Positions 1-8,372 of a stretch of DNA of 64,000 nt are shown piece by piece. Location: positions 372,001-436,000 of the forward strand of contig NZ_JARBFX010000002.1 of the NCBI RefSeq assembly GCF_028863665.1. Reading direction: 5' to 3'. Position 1 is the first letter of the stretch. Every line of letters begins with the position of its first letter. The notes under the pieces are model-generated. The model was not told the DNA's origin and searched no databases. It saw only the letters and a list, made by a program, of their open reading frames with translations. This DNA is from Aquabacter sediminis (lineage in GTDB: Bacteria; Pseudomonadota; Alphaproteobacteria; Rhizobiales; Xanthobacteraceae). The position numbers and the translations under genes were made by a program.

Positions 1-191
1 TCTACATCGTGCAGGGGGACATCGAGGCTGGCCGCCTCGTGCCGGTGATGCAGGACTGGCAATTGCCCATGCTCACCATGAACATCGCCTACCAGAACCG
101 CGCCCGCCTCCCCGCCAAGATCCGCGTCTTCGCCGACTTCCTGGTGGGCTATGTGCGCCGGGCCTCGCAGGCGGAGATCTGGTCGAGGTGA
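1..191 (+). CDS. LysR-family transcriptional regulator, C-terminal fragment
   Basis: The gene enters from the left edge, reading in the frame of base 3, and ends at the TGA at 189-191. The visible 63 or so residues match the last strand and helix of a LysR substrate-binding domain: a G-x-L-V-P-V-x-x-D-W segment, then a tyrosine, the L-P-A-K-x-R-V-F motif and the final D-F-L helix. The DNA-binding domain lies outside the window, so its target cannot be named. The next gene, a TetR regulator on the same strand, starts 180 bases later behind its own operator-like palindrome, so the two are probably separate transcription units. Confidence 0.75.
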   Translation, partial: YIVQGDIEAGRLVPVMQDWQLPMLTMNIAYQNRARLPAKIRVFADFLVGYVRRASQAEIWSR

Positions 192-222
192 ATGACCTAA
201 CGGCAGAACCTGCTCGCACATA

Positions 223-240
223 AAACCGTCCAGACGGCTT
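223..240 (+). promoter_or_regulatory. Operator-like palindrome upstream of the tetR-type gene
   Basis: AAACCGTC-CA-GACGGCTT is an 8+2+8 inverted repeat with one mismatch. A perfect copy lies at 1284-1301 in front of the next gene. A weak -35 (TTGCGC, 239-244) overlaps its right end. The position is consistent with autorepression by the TetR protein encoded at 372. Confidence 0.6.
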
Positions 241-322
241 GCGCACTATCCCTGCGGACAGTTATTCCCTCAAAAGGGAAGCCGATCCGGCAGTACTCAT
301 TGAGAGAGAATGAGTGATCAGT

Positions 323-343
323 TCAGCCTGCACCGCAGGCTGA
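323..343 (+). other. Hairpin in the leader of the tetR-type gene
   Basis: TCAGCCTG, a 5-base loop (CACCG) and CAGGCTGA form a perfect 8-bp stem ending 28 bases before the start codon at 372. There is no U-tract. It may act on mRNA stability or translation, or be a second protein-binding site; the sequence does not decide. Confidence 0.4.
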
Positions 344-371
344 TCGGCGCATGCTCTAGGACAAGGTATTC

Positions 372-980
372 ATGGATAACAACGCCCGATCCGAGCGCAC
401 CCGCGCCGCCGTCATCAAGGCCGCGCTCACGATCATTGCCCGTGACGGCGCCGGTCATCTCACCCTCGACGCCATCTCCAAGGAAAGCGGCATCAGCAAA
501 GGGGGGCTGCTGCACCAGTTCCCCAACAAGCGCGCGGTGCTTGCGGCGCTGCTGGACCACCAAGCGGGGTTCTTCGCCGCCTTCTCCCAGAACTTTATGG
601 AAGCGCACGGCGCCGAGTACGCCCAACCGCGCCTCGCGGCGCAGATCGCCACCTTGAGGGAGGTTCTCAAGGAACCCAATTCCCTCGCTTTCGCGGTGCT
701 GGCGGCGGCCTCTCAGGACCCCTCGTTCCTGTCAACCATCCGCGACGGCGATGCCGAAACCATCGCCGCGATCCGGGCCGAAGCCGCCGCGCCCGACCTT
801 GCGGTCCAGCACTGGTTCGCGGCGCGCGGGCTCGCCTTCTCGGTGCTGCTGGGCCTGTGCCCGCTCGATCCGGCAGAGCGGCAGAGCCTGTTCCAGCGCC
901 TGCTCGATGGCCTGCGCCGGCCCGAACAAGGGCTGGGCGCCCTGGCCAAGCCCCGCCGGACGCGCAAGATCGGCGCCTGA
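372..980 (+). CDS. TetR/AcrR-family transcriptional regulator
   Basis: This is a 202-residue predicted repressor. The N-terminal helix-turn-helix covers roughly residues 10-65, with the family pattern L-T-L-D-A-I-S-K-E-S-G-I-S-K-G followed by L-L-H-Q-F-P-N-K. The C-terminal part is a helical ligand-sensing domain of the TetR_C type; the ligand is unknown. The ATG at 372 has a modest AAGG ribosome site seven bases upstream. The same palindrome sits in front of this gene (223-240) and in front of the lipoprotein gene at 1395, so I infer that it represses itself and that neighbour. Confidence 0.85.
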   Translation: MDNNARSERTRAAVIKAALTIIARDGAGHLTLDAISKESGISKGGLLHQFPNKRAVLAALLDHQAGFFAAFSQNFMEAHGAEYAQPRLAAQIATLREVLKEPNSLAFAVLAAASQDPSFLSTIRDGDAETIAAIRAEAAAPDLAVQHWFAARGLAFSVLLGLCPLDPAERQSLFQRLLDGLRRPEQGLGALAKPRRTRKIGA

Positions 981-1394
981 GGCGCCGGCCTCGAGCGCAG
1001 AGCCGTCGCCCGGACCATATGGAGATCCTGCACGGACTTCCCCAGCGGACGCCTGCAAGCGATCACCCGCTTCACCCTCCGCAAAATGACGGGAGCACAT
1101 TGCCCGCGCCTTCTCCTGACACCCCCGCAGGACGGCCAGCCGGCGAGGCTTGGGCTCGCGATGTTCGATGGTCAGAAGGCAGAGGCGCGCGCGACGCCGC
1201 GCCCGGCCGGAACCTTCGCCCCATGGCCCTTGCTTTCAACCCGTCTTGGGCACGCTCCAGTCCGGCCGAAAAAATCCCCAGTAAAACCGTCCAGACGGTT
1301 TGTTTTTCCATCAAGCTGAGCTAATGTCCCCTCGACCGCAGCTCGATGGCACGCGGACGTTATTCCGAAAATATCCAGGAAGGCGCTTCAGCCC
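981..1394. other. Intergenic region between tetR-type gene and lipoprotein gene
   Basis: This 414-base stretch has no credible gene on either strand. It holds the perfect operator palindrome at 1284-1301, and just after it a weak promoter-like pair, TTGTTT (1300-1305) and TAATGT (1322-1327). The stretch 981-1280 shows nothing I can name. Confidence 0.6.
1284..1301 (+). promoter_or_regulatory. Perfect 18-bp operator palindrome upstream of the DUF3313 gene
   Basis: AAACCGTC-CA-GACGGTTT is a perfect 8+2+8 palindrome identical, but for one base, to the copy in front of the tetR-type gene. A possible -35 (TTGTTT) overlaps its right arm. It is most simply the binding site of the TetR protein encoded at 372. 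Confidence 0.65.
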
Positions 1395-2051
1395 ATGCGA
1401 AGCCGATCTCTCAGCTTGCCCCTGCTTGCCCTAGCCAGCCTTTTGGCCGGATGCGCGAGCGAAGCGCCTGTCGCCTATCAGGGGCTCGCCTCGTCGTCGT
1501 ATTTGGCCCCCAACAGCGCGGACACCACCGGGCGCATGCCGTTCCGCTATAGCACACAGGTGAACTGGCAGAGCTATCACAGTGTCATCGTCGATCCGGT
1601 GACGGTTTATGCGGGGCAGGAACAGCAATTTGGAGATCTCACACCGGAGCAGAAGGAAGAACTTGCCCGCTATATGCAGGAGACCTTCACGGCGAGCCTT
1701 GCCAAGCGCTTCAACATTGTGCGCATTCCCGGTCCCGGAACGCTGCGGATCAAGCTGACCCTCACCGGCGCGACGCAGAACACGCCCGCCCTCGCCACCT
1801 TGTCCCGCATCGACGTGGCGGGCCTTGTCTATAATGGCGTGCAGGCGGCGCGCGACGGAGAAGGCGCCTTCACCGGAGCGGTGCGCTACGCGGTGGAGAT
1901 CTATGATGCCCGCAGCACCAAGCTGCTCTCCGCCTTTGTCGCCAAGGACTATCCGCCTCCCTTCGACCTGCCCGCGGGCATCGGCGCCTTGACCGCCGCC
2001 AAGGCGGGCATTGATCGCGGAGCCAATGCGCTGGTGGCCCAGCTGAAATAG
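1395..2051 (+). CDS. DUF3313-family lipoprotein
   Basis: This 218-residue predicted lipoprotein has a lipoprotein signal peptide with lipobox L-A-G-C, cysteine at residue 20, so it should be lipidated and held in the envelope. The rest fits DUF3313, a family of small lipoproteins of unknown function: a W-x-x-Y segment, then V-D-P-V-x-V-Y, then an alternating beta pattern around residues 110-200. The ATG at 1395 lies about 14 bases after an AGGAAGG ribosome site, which is rather far. It is probably regulated by the upstream TetR through the palindrome at 1284-1301. The function is unknown. Confidence 0.8.
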   Translation: MRSRSLSLPLLALASLLAGCASEAPVAYQGLASSSYLAPNSADTTGRMPFRYSTQVNWQSYHSVIVDPVTVYAGQEQQFGDLTPEQKEELARYMQETFTASLAKRFNIVRIPGPGTLRIKLTLTGATQNTPALATLSRIDVAGLVYNGVQAARDGEGAFTGAVRYAVEIYDARSTKLLSAFVAKDYPPPFDLPAGIGALTAAKAGIDRGANALVAQLK

Positions 2052-2104
2052 GGAGCCGCTTCACGTTTCCCCGTGCGCCAAATGCCCCCGGCGCCGGTGG
2101 AGAG

Positions 2105-2140
2105 GAGCTGCGGGCGGCCCCGCCTGGCCGTCCGCAGCTC
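2105..2140. terminator. Hairpin between convergent genes
   Basis: GAGCTGCGG (2105-2113) pairs perfectly with CCGCAGCTC (2132-2140). It lies between the ends of the lipoprotein gene (+) and the nitrilase gene (-), so it could terminate both. There is no T-tract on either side, so efficiency is uncertain. Confidence 0.45.
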
Positions 2141-2158
2141 GCCTAACCCCTCAGGTCC

Positions 2159-3220
2159 TCACCCCACCCGCTCCTCCACCGTATCCAGCCGGTCCTCGGC
2201 GAGGTCGAGGGCGAGGTCTGGTGCAAAGGCGGGGGCGCGGTCGGGGCGGAAATGGGCGGGTTCCTGGGCGCCGCGGTCGATGTCCAGGTGGAAGATGTCG
2301 AAGCGGTTGTAATAGCCGACAACGTCGTGGAACTGCTTGGGCTCCACGCAGCGCTGGGTGTCGATGTCGGCATAAAGGATGCCCTCGTGCTCGCTCAGCA
2401 CGTCGCCGATCACCTCGGCGGCGGGATCGAGCACCATGGACACGCCGCGCGGGGAAGCATCGATGATTTCCAGGCTCGCCCGATTGACGGAACCCAGCGC
2501 CTCGCGCATGGCCGCATCCACCACGCCCGAGGCGACGATGTTGAAGACCTTGGCCTCGAAGGCGTGGGCGCCGGCGCGGATCTCGATGGCGCGGCGCAGA
2601 TCATAGGCGCCGTCTTCCGTCGGCGGGCGGGTGGGCCAGATGGGCGGGTAGGAGGAGATGTGCACCTGCTCGCCTTCGGCCATCAGGCTGTAGCGGGCGA
2701 GCGGATTGGTGTTCTCGCCGCAGATGAGCATGCCCAGGCGCCCGATGGAGGTGGGCGTCACCCGCAGGCCGCGCGCATCGCCATTGGCCCAGACCAGCTT
2801 CTCATAGAAGGTCGGCACCAGCTTGCGATGGTGGTTGAGGATGGCCCCGTCCGGCCCAATGAGAATGTTCGAGTTCCACATGCAGCCGATGGAGGCCTCC
2901 GTCCCCTCGGTGAAGCCGAGCGAGACGAAGACGCCGTGCCGCCGGGCGGCGGTGCGCACCGTGCGGATGGCGCCATCGGTGAGCTTCTGCGCCTGGGCGG
3001 CCAATGCCCGGAAGAAGTCATGATTATAGATGGGCGCCTGCAGCGCCGCCCAGATGGGAAAGCCCGGCAGGTAGGATTCCGGGAACACCACCAGCTCCGC
3101 CCCGCCGCGCGCCGCCTCGGCGATGAGGTCGCAGGCCTTCTCGGCCGACTTCTGGGCGTCGAGGAAGACGGAAGAGGTGTGGCAGGCGGCGGCCTTGAAG
3201 CGCGGATAGCGGGTGGTCAT
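2159..3220 (-). CDS. Nitrilase / cyanide hydratase family enzyme
   Basis: This 353-residue C-N hydrolase is of the nitrilase branch and is predicted to hydrolyse an organic nitrile to the acid and ammonia in the cytoplasm. The catalytic triad is visible: Glu48 in F-P-E-S-Y, Lys133 in H-H-R-K-L, and Cys167 in I-C-G-E-N-T-N-P-L-A-R. The last motif is characteristic of nitrilases rather than amidases. The length is typical. I chose the ATG at 3220 because AGGGGAC lies just upstream; a longer reading frame to 3274 lacks such a site. It is divergent from a complete Liv-type importer at 3600-8259, which may bring in its substrate or a related amide. That link is inference. Confidence 0.9.
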   Translation of the reverse strand: MTTRYPRFKAAACHTSSVFLDAQKSAEKACDLIAEAARGGAELVVFPESYLPGFPIWAALQAPIYNHDFFRALAAQAQKLTDGAIRTVRTAARRHGVFVSLGFTEGTEASIGCMWNSNILIGPDGAILNHHRKLVPTFYEKLVWANGDARGLRVTPTSIGRLGMLICGENTNPLARYSLMAEGEQVHISSYPPIWPTRPPTEDGAYDLRRAIEIRAGAHAFEAKVFNIVASGVVDAAMREALGSVNRASLEIIDASPRGVSMVLDPAAEVIGDVLSEHEGILYADIDTQRCVEPKQFHDVVGYYNRFDIFHLDIDRGAQEPAHFRPDRAPAFAPDLALDLAEDRLDTVEERVG

Positions 3221-3599
3221 GAAGTCCCCTGTCGGGAAGGCGGGGCGCCAGCCCTCACGGATGGCGCGCCGCACGTGGCGGTTTCGGACGCCATTTGTGG
3301 GCGCACCGCGTGAGGCCGGGAACGGGGAATTTCCGCACAGCCCCTTGCCCTGAGCCAGCCTGAACCACCGCAGCTCGACCTTGTCCGCACAAGCCGGCGT
3401 GCCGCCTTGGCCGATCCATGCCGGCGCCCCGCGCCGCAGAGCCGGAACGCCTCAGAAGCAGTCATTCCTCTGCCCCATCCTTAAGCAAGCGCCGCCCGTT
3501 CGGGCAGATCTTTTGCGCAAAGGGCATTGCATCTTTTCATGGTATCGCTGGGGCGTCGCTGCGAACAGCATCAGACAAAATCAAACCGACCAGAGAGCA
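3221..3599. other. Divergent control region of the nitrilase and liv operon 1
   Basis: No gene is credible in this 379-base stretch. It contains two short perfect palindromes close to the liv side: GCCCG-TT-CGGGC (3494-3505) and TTTGCGCAAA (3512-3521). They could be regulator sites. I could not pick a confident promoter. Confidence 0.45.
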
Positions 3600-4457
3600 A
3601 TGCCGGACCTCATCATCGCCCTGACAATCAATGGCCTGGTCTGGGGACTGATCGTCGCCCTGATCGCATTGGGCCTCTCGATCATCTTTGGGTTGCTGGA
3701 CATCATCAATGTGGCGCACGGCGACTTTTTCATGGTCGGCACCGTGCTCGGACTGGTGGTAGCGGGAACCACGGGCTTCTGGATCGCCCTCATCGTGGTG
3801 CCCATCGCCGGCTTCATCCTCGGCCTCGTGATCGAGCGCCTGGTGATCCGGCCGGCCATCTCGTCGGCCTCGCTGACCATCGTGACCACGTTCGGCCTGT
3901 CCATGATCCTGCAGGAAGCCGTGCGCGCCACCTTCGGCGCGCAGGCCCGCCGCATGCCGCCGCCCATTCCCGGCACGGTGCATCTGTTCGGCATCGACTA
4001 TGACATTTACCGCCTGTTCGCGGCCGTGTTCGCGGCGGCGGCCATCGTGGTCTTCTTCCTGTTCTTGTCCCGCACGCGGCTCGGCACCTGGATCCGCGCC
4101 GTGCGGCACGACCGGGAGACAGCGACCGCCTTGGGCATCCCGGTCACCCTGGTGTGCGCCTTCACCTTCGCGCTCGGCACCGCGCTGGCGCTTCTGGGCG
4201 GAGCCATCGCAGCGCCCATCACCACGGTGGAATTCCGCACCGGCGTCGACATCCTGCCCGTCTGCTTCATGGCCGTGGTCATTGGCGGCCTGGGCAATCT
4301 CAAGGGAACGGTCGCCGCCGCCGTGCTGCTGGCCATGATGGAGGGCCTCGTCACCTCGATCACCGACCCCACCATCGCCCGCATCGCATCCCTTGCGGTG
4401 ATGAGCCTTGTCCTGCTCGTGCGCCCGCACGGCCTGTTTGCGGGAGCCACGCGATGA
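3600..4457 (+). CDS. Branched-chain amino acid-type ABC transporter permease, LivH family
   Basis: This 285-residue integral membrane protein has about eight hydrophobic segments and the LivH hallmark I-N-V-A-H-G-D-F-F-M near residue 40. It forms half of the membrane channel of the first importer. The chosen ATG at 3600 opens directly into the first membrane segment (M-P-D-L-I-I-A-L) behind an AGAGAG ribosome site. An upstream extension would add a non-membrane, low-quality stretch and was rejected. Its stop overlaps the next start (ATGA), so the permeases are translationally coupled. The substrate is unknown; an amide, nitrile-derived acid or amino acid fits the neighbouring nitrilase. Confidence 0.9.
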   Translation: MPDLIIALTINGLVWGLIVALIALGLSIIFGLLDIINVAHGDFFMVGTVLGLVVAGTTGFWIALIVVPIAGFILGLVIERLVIRPAISSASLTIVTTFGLSMILQEAVRATFGAQARRMPPPIPGTVHLFGIDYDIYRLFAAVFAAAAIVVFFLFLSRTRLGTWIRAVRHDRETATALGIPVTLVCAFTFALGTALALLGGAIAAPITTVEFRTGVDILPVCFMAVVIGGLGNLKGTVAAAVLLAMMEGLVTSITDPTIARIASLAVMSLVLLVRPHGLFAGATR

Positions 4458-5458
4458 GCGCCCTCACCTCCCCGCGCCTGCCGCTCCTTGCGGGTATTGG
4501 CGCGCTCGTCCTTCTCGCACTGCTCGCCGCCGTGCCGCAGGTGCTGCCGCTGCTGGGGCTGGGCTTCTGGGTGAATGTGGTCGCGGAGATCCTCATCTGG
4601 TCGCTTCTGGCAGCCAGCGTGAACCTCTTGTTCGGCTATGTGGGATTGCTGTCCTTCGGGCAGGCGCTCTATTTCGGCTTCGGCATGTATGGGGTGGCCA
4701 TCGGCATCTCCACCTTTGGCCTCGGATTGTGGCCGGCGCTGCTCCTGGGGGTGTTCGCCGCAACCGCCATGGCGGCCGTGGCGGGTGCGTTCGCGGTGCG
4801 CCTCACCTGGCACTACTTCGCAATCATCACCGTGGTCTTCTCGCTCATCTTCTATTTCCTCGCCATGTCCGCGAAGACCATCACCGGTGGCGATGACGGC
4901 CTATCCTTCAGCGCACCGGCCATCTTCAGTTCGCTGGGCCTGACGCTCACCGACCGTGCCACCCAGTATTATTTCATCCTCATCATCTGCGCGGCCTGCT
5001 ACGCACTGATGGCGCTGGTGGTGGGAAGCCCGCTGGGCCTGCGCTTTGCCGCCGTGCGCGAGAATGAGAAGCGCGCCTCGCTGATCGGCATCAATGTCTA
5101 TGCCACACGCTGGCTCGCCTTTGTGCTGGCAGGGTTCCTGGCAGGTGTCGGCGGAGCGCTGTTCGCCCTGTTCGGGCGCTATGCCTCGGCCTCCTTCATG
5201 TTCTACCACGTCTCCGGCGAGGCGGTGGTGTGGTCCATCGTGGGCGGGGCCGGCACCTTGCTCGGGCCTTTGGTGGGCACGGCATTGCTCATCCTCTTCC
5301 GCGAGGTGGTTTCCGGCTTCTGGGAAAACTACCTGATGGCGGTGGGCGCCATCACCATCCTGGTGGTCATCTTCGCGCCCAAGGGGCTGGTGGGCTCGCT
5401 CAACGGGCTGATCGCCCGCCTGCGCGGCCGCGCCGCCACCGCGACCGACGGGGAGTGA
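4454..5458 (+). CDS. Branched-chain amino acid-type ABC transporter permease, LivM family
   Basis: This 334-residue membrane permease is the partner of the LivH protein just upstream, overlapping it by four bases. It carries the LivM signature region N-L-L-F-G-Y-V-G-L-L-S-F-G-Q-A around residues 55-70, and many hydrophobic helices. The C-terminal segment F-A-P-K-G-L-V-G-S-L is typical of the family. Five bases separate it from the ATPase gene. It belongs to operon 3600-8259. Confidence 0.9.
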   Translation: MSALTSPRLPLLAGIGALVLLALLAAVPQVLPLLGLGFWVNVVAEILIWSLLAASVNLLFGYVGLLSFGQALYFGFGMYGVAIGISTFGLGLWPALLLGVFAATAMAAVAGAFAVRLTWHYFAIITVVFSLIFYFLAMSAKTITGGDDGLSFSAPAIFSSLGLTLTDRATQYYFILIICAACYALMALVVGSPLGLRFAAVRENEKRASLIGINVYATRWLAFVLAGFLAGVGGALFALFGRYASASFMFYHVSGEAVVWSIVGGAGTLLGPLVGTALLILFREVVSGFWENYLMAVGAITILVVIFAPKGLVGSLNGLIARLRGRAATATDGE

Positions 5459-5463
5459 GCGCA

Positions 5464-6216
5464 ATGGAAAACATCCTCTCCATCCGCGGCCTCACCAAGC
5501 GCTTTGGCGGGCTGACCGCCGTCAACAGCGTGGACATCGACTTCCCCAACGGCCGGCTCAATGCGGTGATCGGGCCGAACGGGGCAGGCAAGACCACCCT
5601 GTTCAACCTCATCACCGGCATGATCCCGCCCGACCGGGGGCAGGTCATCTTCGACGGCGACGACATTGCCGGCTTCAAGCCCCACCGCATCGTCGCTAAG
5701 GGCCTGTCGCGCACGCTGCAGATCAAGAGCGTGTTTTCGGGGCTTTCCGTCGCCGACAATGTGCGGGTGGCGGTGATGGCCCACGAGAAGATCGCAAGCC
5801 CCGTGCGTCCGGCGCTCGGCTATGCCGGCGTGACGCGGCGCGTTGAGGAGGTGCTGGAAGAGACCGGCCTCGCCCCCCATGCCCGCCGGCAGGCCGGCAC
5901 GCTCGCCTATGGCGACGTGGCGCTGCTGGAGATCGCGCTGGCGCTGGCGAACCGGCCCAAGCTCCTGCTGCTGGACGAGCCCATCTGCGGCATGAGCCCG
6001 GCGGAGACGGAACGCACGGTGGCGCGCATCGTCGCCTTGTCCAAGACCACCCAGATCATCCTCATCGAGCACGACATGGAGGTGGTGTTCGCCATCGCCG
6101 ACCTCATCACCGTGATGGCGGCCGGCGGCGTGCTGGCGCGCGGCACGCCGAAGGAGATCGCCGCCAGCATCGAGGTGCAGGAAGCCTATCTGGGCATGCC
6201 GGAGGACGTGGAATGA
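5464..6216 (+). CDS. ABC transporter ATP-binding protein, LivG family
   Basis: This 250-residue ATPase of the first Liv-type importer has Walker A G-P-N-G-A-G-K-T-T at residues 37-45, Walker B L-L-L-L-D-E-P, and the switch histidine in I-E-H-D-M. The ABC signature is the LivG variant A-Y-G-D-V instead of L-S-G-G-Q. The ATG at 5464 follows the permease stop by five bases and begins the standard M-E-N-I-L-S-I-R-G-L start. It overlaps the livF-type gene by four bases. Confidence 0.9.
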   Translation: MENILSIRGLTKRFGGLTAVNSVDIDFPNGRLNAVIGPNGAGKTTLFNLITGMIPPDRGQVIFDGDDIAGFKPHRIVAKGLSRTLQIKSVFSGLSVADNVRVAVMAHEKIASPVRPALGYAGVTRRVEEVLEETGLAPHARRQAGTLAYGDVALLEIALALANRPKLLLLDEPICGMSPAETERTVARIVALSKTTQIILIEHDMEVVFAIADLITVMAAGGVLARGTPKEIAASIEVQEAYLGMPEDVE

Positions 6217-6920
6217 GCCCGGTTCTTCAAGTCGCGGGCTTGGCCGCCAATATCGGCCGCGTGCCCGTCCTGCGCGGGGTGGACCTGGAGGTGCGCGCCG
6301 GCGAGACGGTGGCCCTGCTCGGCCGTAACGGGGTGGGCAAGACCTCCACGCTGCGGGCCATTCTCGGGCTCCTGCCCCGCAAGGGCGGCGCTGTGGCCTT
6401 TTCCGGCACCGACCTCACCCGCATCGCGCCCCACAAGGTGTCGGGGCTGGGCATCGGCTATGTGCCGCAGGGCCGGGGCATCTTCCCGCTCCTCAGCGTG
6501 GAGGAGAACCTCTTTCTGGGCCTGAAGGCGGACCCCGATCCCGAATTGGTGGACGACATCTACACCCGCTTCCCCCGCCTCGCCGAGCGCCGGCGCCAGG
6601 CGGCGGGCACGCTCTCGGGCGGCGAGCAACAGATCCTGGCCATCGGTCGCTGCCTCATGCGCAAGCCGTCCCTGATCCTCCTGGACGAGCCCACGGAGGG
6701 CATCATGCCCAAGCTCGTGGCCGACATCCGGCGCGAGATCGCCGCCATCGCCAAGCGCGGGGTCTCGGTGCTGCTGGTGGAGCAGAATTTGCGCACGGCG
6801 CTTTCCCTCGCCACCCGCATCTACCTCATGGAAAAGGGCCAGGTGGTCCACGAAGCCACCCCCGAGCAACTCAACTCAGACCCGAGCACCGTCCATCGCT
6901 ATCTCGGCGTGGCGCTGTAA
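6213..6920 (+). CDS. ABC transporter ATP-binding protein, LivF family
   Basis: This 235-residue ATPase pairs with the LivG-type subunit. It shows Walker A G-R-N-G-V-G-K-T-S near residue 39, a canonical signature L-S-G-G-E-Q-Q, Walker B L-I-L-L-D-E-P-T-E-G, and the LivF-specific V-P-Q-G-R-G-I-F-P motif. It starts inside the previous gene (ATGA) and is followed after 25 bases by the binding-protein gene, so all five genes probably share one transcript. Confidence 0.9.
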   Translation: MSPVLQVAGLAANIGRVPVLRGVDLEVRAGETVALLGRNGVGKTSTLRAILGLLPRKGGAVAFSGTDLTRIAPHKVSGLGIGYVPQGRGIFPLLSVEENLFLGLKADPDPELVDDIYTRFPRLAERRRQAAGTLSGGEQQILAIGRCLMRKPSLILLDEPTEGIMPKLVADIRREIAAIAKRGVSVLLVEQNLRTALSLATRIYLMEKGQVVHEATPEQLNSDPSTVHRYLGVAL

Positions 6921-6945
6921 CGGGTCGCAACCTCCGGAGCGGATC

Positions 6946-8259
6946 ATGACCCACATCAAGCCGAAGGCCGATGCGCCAGCCGTTCAGACCGGCCTCTCCC
7001 GCCGCAGCTTCCTCTCCCACGCCTTGGCCGGAGGCGTGGCCGCCGGCACAGCCTATCTCGGCCTCACCCGCGACCTCTACGCCCAGGCGAGCGGCCCCAT
7101 CATCCTGGGCAATCATTGCGAGCTGACGGGCGGCTTTGCCTCCTGGGGCTACTGGCACGACAAGGCCGCCAAGGCTGCCGTGAAGCTCGTCAACGAACAG
7201 GGCGGCATTGCCGGGCGCAAGGTGGAGCTGGTGACGGAGGACACCGAATCCAACCCCGCCACCGGCGTGCGCAAGCTGCGCTCGCTGATCGAGCGCGGCG
7301 GGGCCAACTTCATCGTCGGCTCGGTGCATTCGGGCGTGATGCTCGCCTCCATCCCGGTCGCCACGGAGCTGAAGACGGTCTATTTCTCCGCAGGCGAAGC
7401 CACCGAAGCCACCGGCTCCAAGGGCACCCGCTATTCCTTCCGCACCGGCACCGACACCTATGGCCTCGCCGCCGCCGGCGCGCCCTGGGCGTTCGAGAAT
7501 CTCGGCAAGACCTGGACCATCATCTCGCCGGATTATGCCTGGGGCCACAGCCACTATCAGGAGCACAAGGCGGTCATCGAGAAATTGGGCGGCAAGGTGA
7601 ACCCGCCCATCTTCGTCCCCCTCGACGCCAAGGACATGGTGCCCTACCTCGCCAAGATCCCGCAGGACACGGAGGTTCTCTTCTCGGTCTTCTTCGGCGC
7701 CCAGTCCATTGCCTTCTACACCCAGGCCAAGACCATGGGCCTGGAGAAGACCATGCGCATGTATTCCATCTGCGGCACCATGGAGGCCATCGCCCCCGCC
7801 GATCTTCAGGGCGCGGCGGAAGGGGTCTATCTTGTGGAGAACTTCCCCCGCATGCTGAAGTACAAGGACGATGAATTCCACAAGCAGCACAACGTCATCA
7901 TGGAGATCGACGATGTCGATGCCCGCGAGAAGACCTCCAGCCGCGTGATGGCCAAGAGCCATGCCTGGCAATCCTGGGAGAACGTCTTCGCGCTGAAAGA
8001 GGCTATCGAGAAGAGCGGATGGAAGTCCAAGAAGGACGACCTCCTGGTCATCGAGGCGCTGGAAGGGCTCCAGATGGCCAATTCGCTGGGCCATCCGCAG
8101 GGCGCCAAGCTGCTGCGCAAGGAAGACCATTCCGGCATCATCGACTGCTACATCTCGCAGGTGATCGACAACAAGCTCGAAGTGAAGAAGAAGGTTACCA
8201 AGGAAGAACTGCAGAAGGCCATGCCGCCCCGCGTGGACCTTTCCAAGATGCCGGCCTGA
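6946..8259 (+). CDS. Tat-exported ABC transporter substrate-binding protein, amide/urea-like
   Basis: This 437-residue periplasmic binding protein of the Peripla_BP_6 (LivK/UrtA/FmdD-like) type begins with a twin-arginine signal, S-R-R-S-F-L at residues 18-23, followed by a hydrophobic stretch and A-Q-A at about 49. Export through Tat implies folding before export, which is common for amide- and urea-type binding proteins. The opening I-L-G-N-H-C-E-L-T-G-G and the N-E-Q-G-G-I-A-G-R-K segment are typical of the fold. It is the last gene of liv operon 1, followed by a hairpin at 8270-8308. The ligand is not determinable by eye. Confidence 0.85.
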   Translation: MTHIKPKADAPAVQTGLSRRSFLSHALAGGVAAGTAYLGLTRDLYAQASGPIILGNHCELTGGFASWGYWHDKAAKAAVKLVNEQGGIAGRKVELVTEDTESNPATGVRKLRSLIERGGANFIVGSVHSGVMLASIPVATELKTVYFSAGEATEATGSKGTRYSFRTGTDTYGLAAAGAPWAFENLGKTWTIISPDYAWGHSHYQEHKAVIEKLGGKVNPPIFVPLDAKDMVPYLAKIPQDTEVLFSVFFGAQSIAFYTQAKTMGLEKTMRMYSICGTMEAIAPADLQGAAEGVYLVENFPRMLKYKDDEFHKQHNVIMEIDDVDAREKTSSRVMAKSHAWQSWENVFALKEAIEKSGWKSKKDDLLVIEALEGLQMANSLGHPQGAKLLRKEDHSGIIDCYISQVIDNKLEVKKKVTKEELQKAMPPRVDLSKMPA

Positions 8260-8269
8260 GCCCACATTG

Positions 8270-8308
8270 GCCGGTCGGGCGGCGGGCGCGTCCTGCCGCC
8301 GGACCGGC
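8270..8308 (+). terminator. Terminator-like hairpin after liv operon 1
   Basis: A 14-base arm at 8270-8283 pairs with 8295-8308 with one mismatch around an 11-base loop. It starts 11 bases after the binding-protein stop. There is no clear U-tract. Confidence 0.5.
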
Positions 8309-8372
8309 TCCCGGGCTGGACCGGGGGTAAGCGGGACCCTATGGTCGCGCCCGCAACAGAGGGGCGAAGGCC

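Noticed and set aside
3381-3599. N-terminal extension of the first LivH-type permease
   Set aside because: The extra 73 residues are proline- and arginine-rich with no membrane character; the ATG at 3600 opens the normal permease start.
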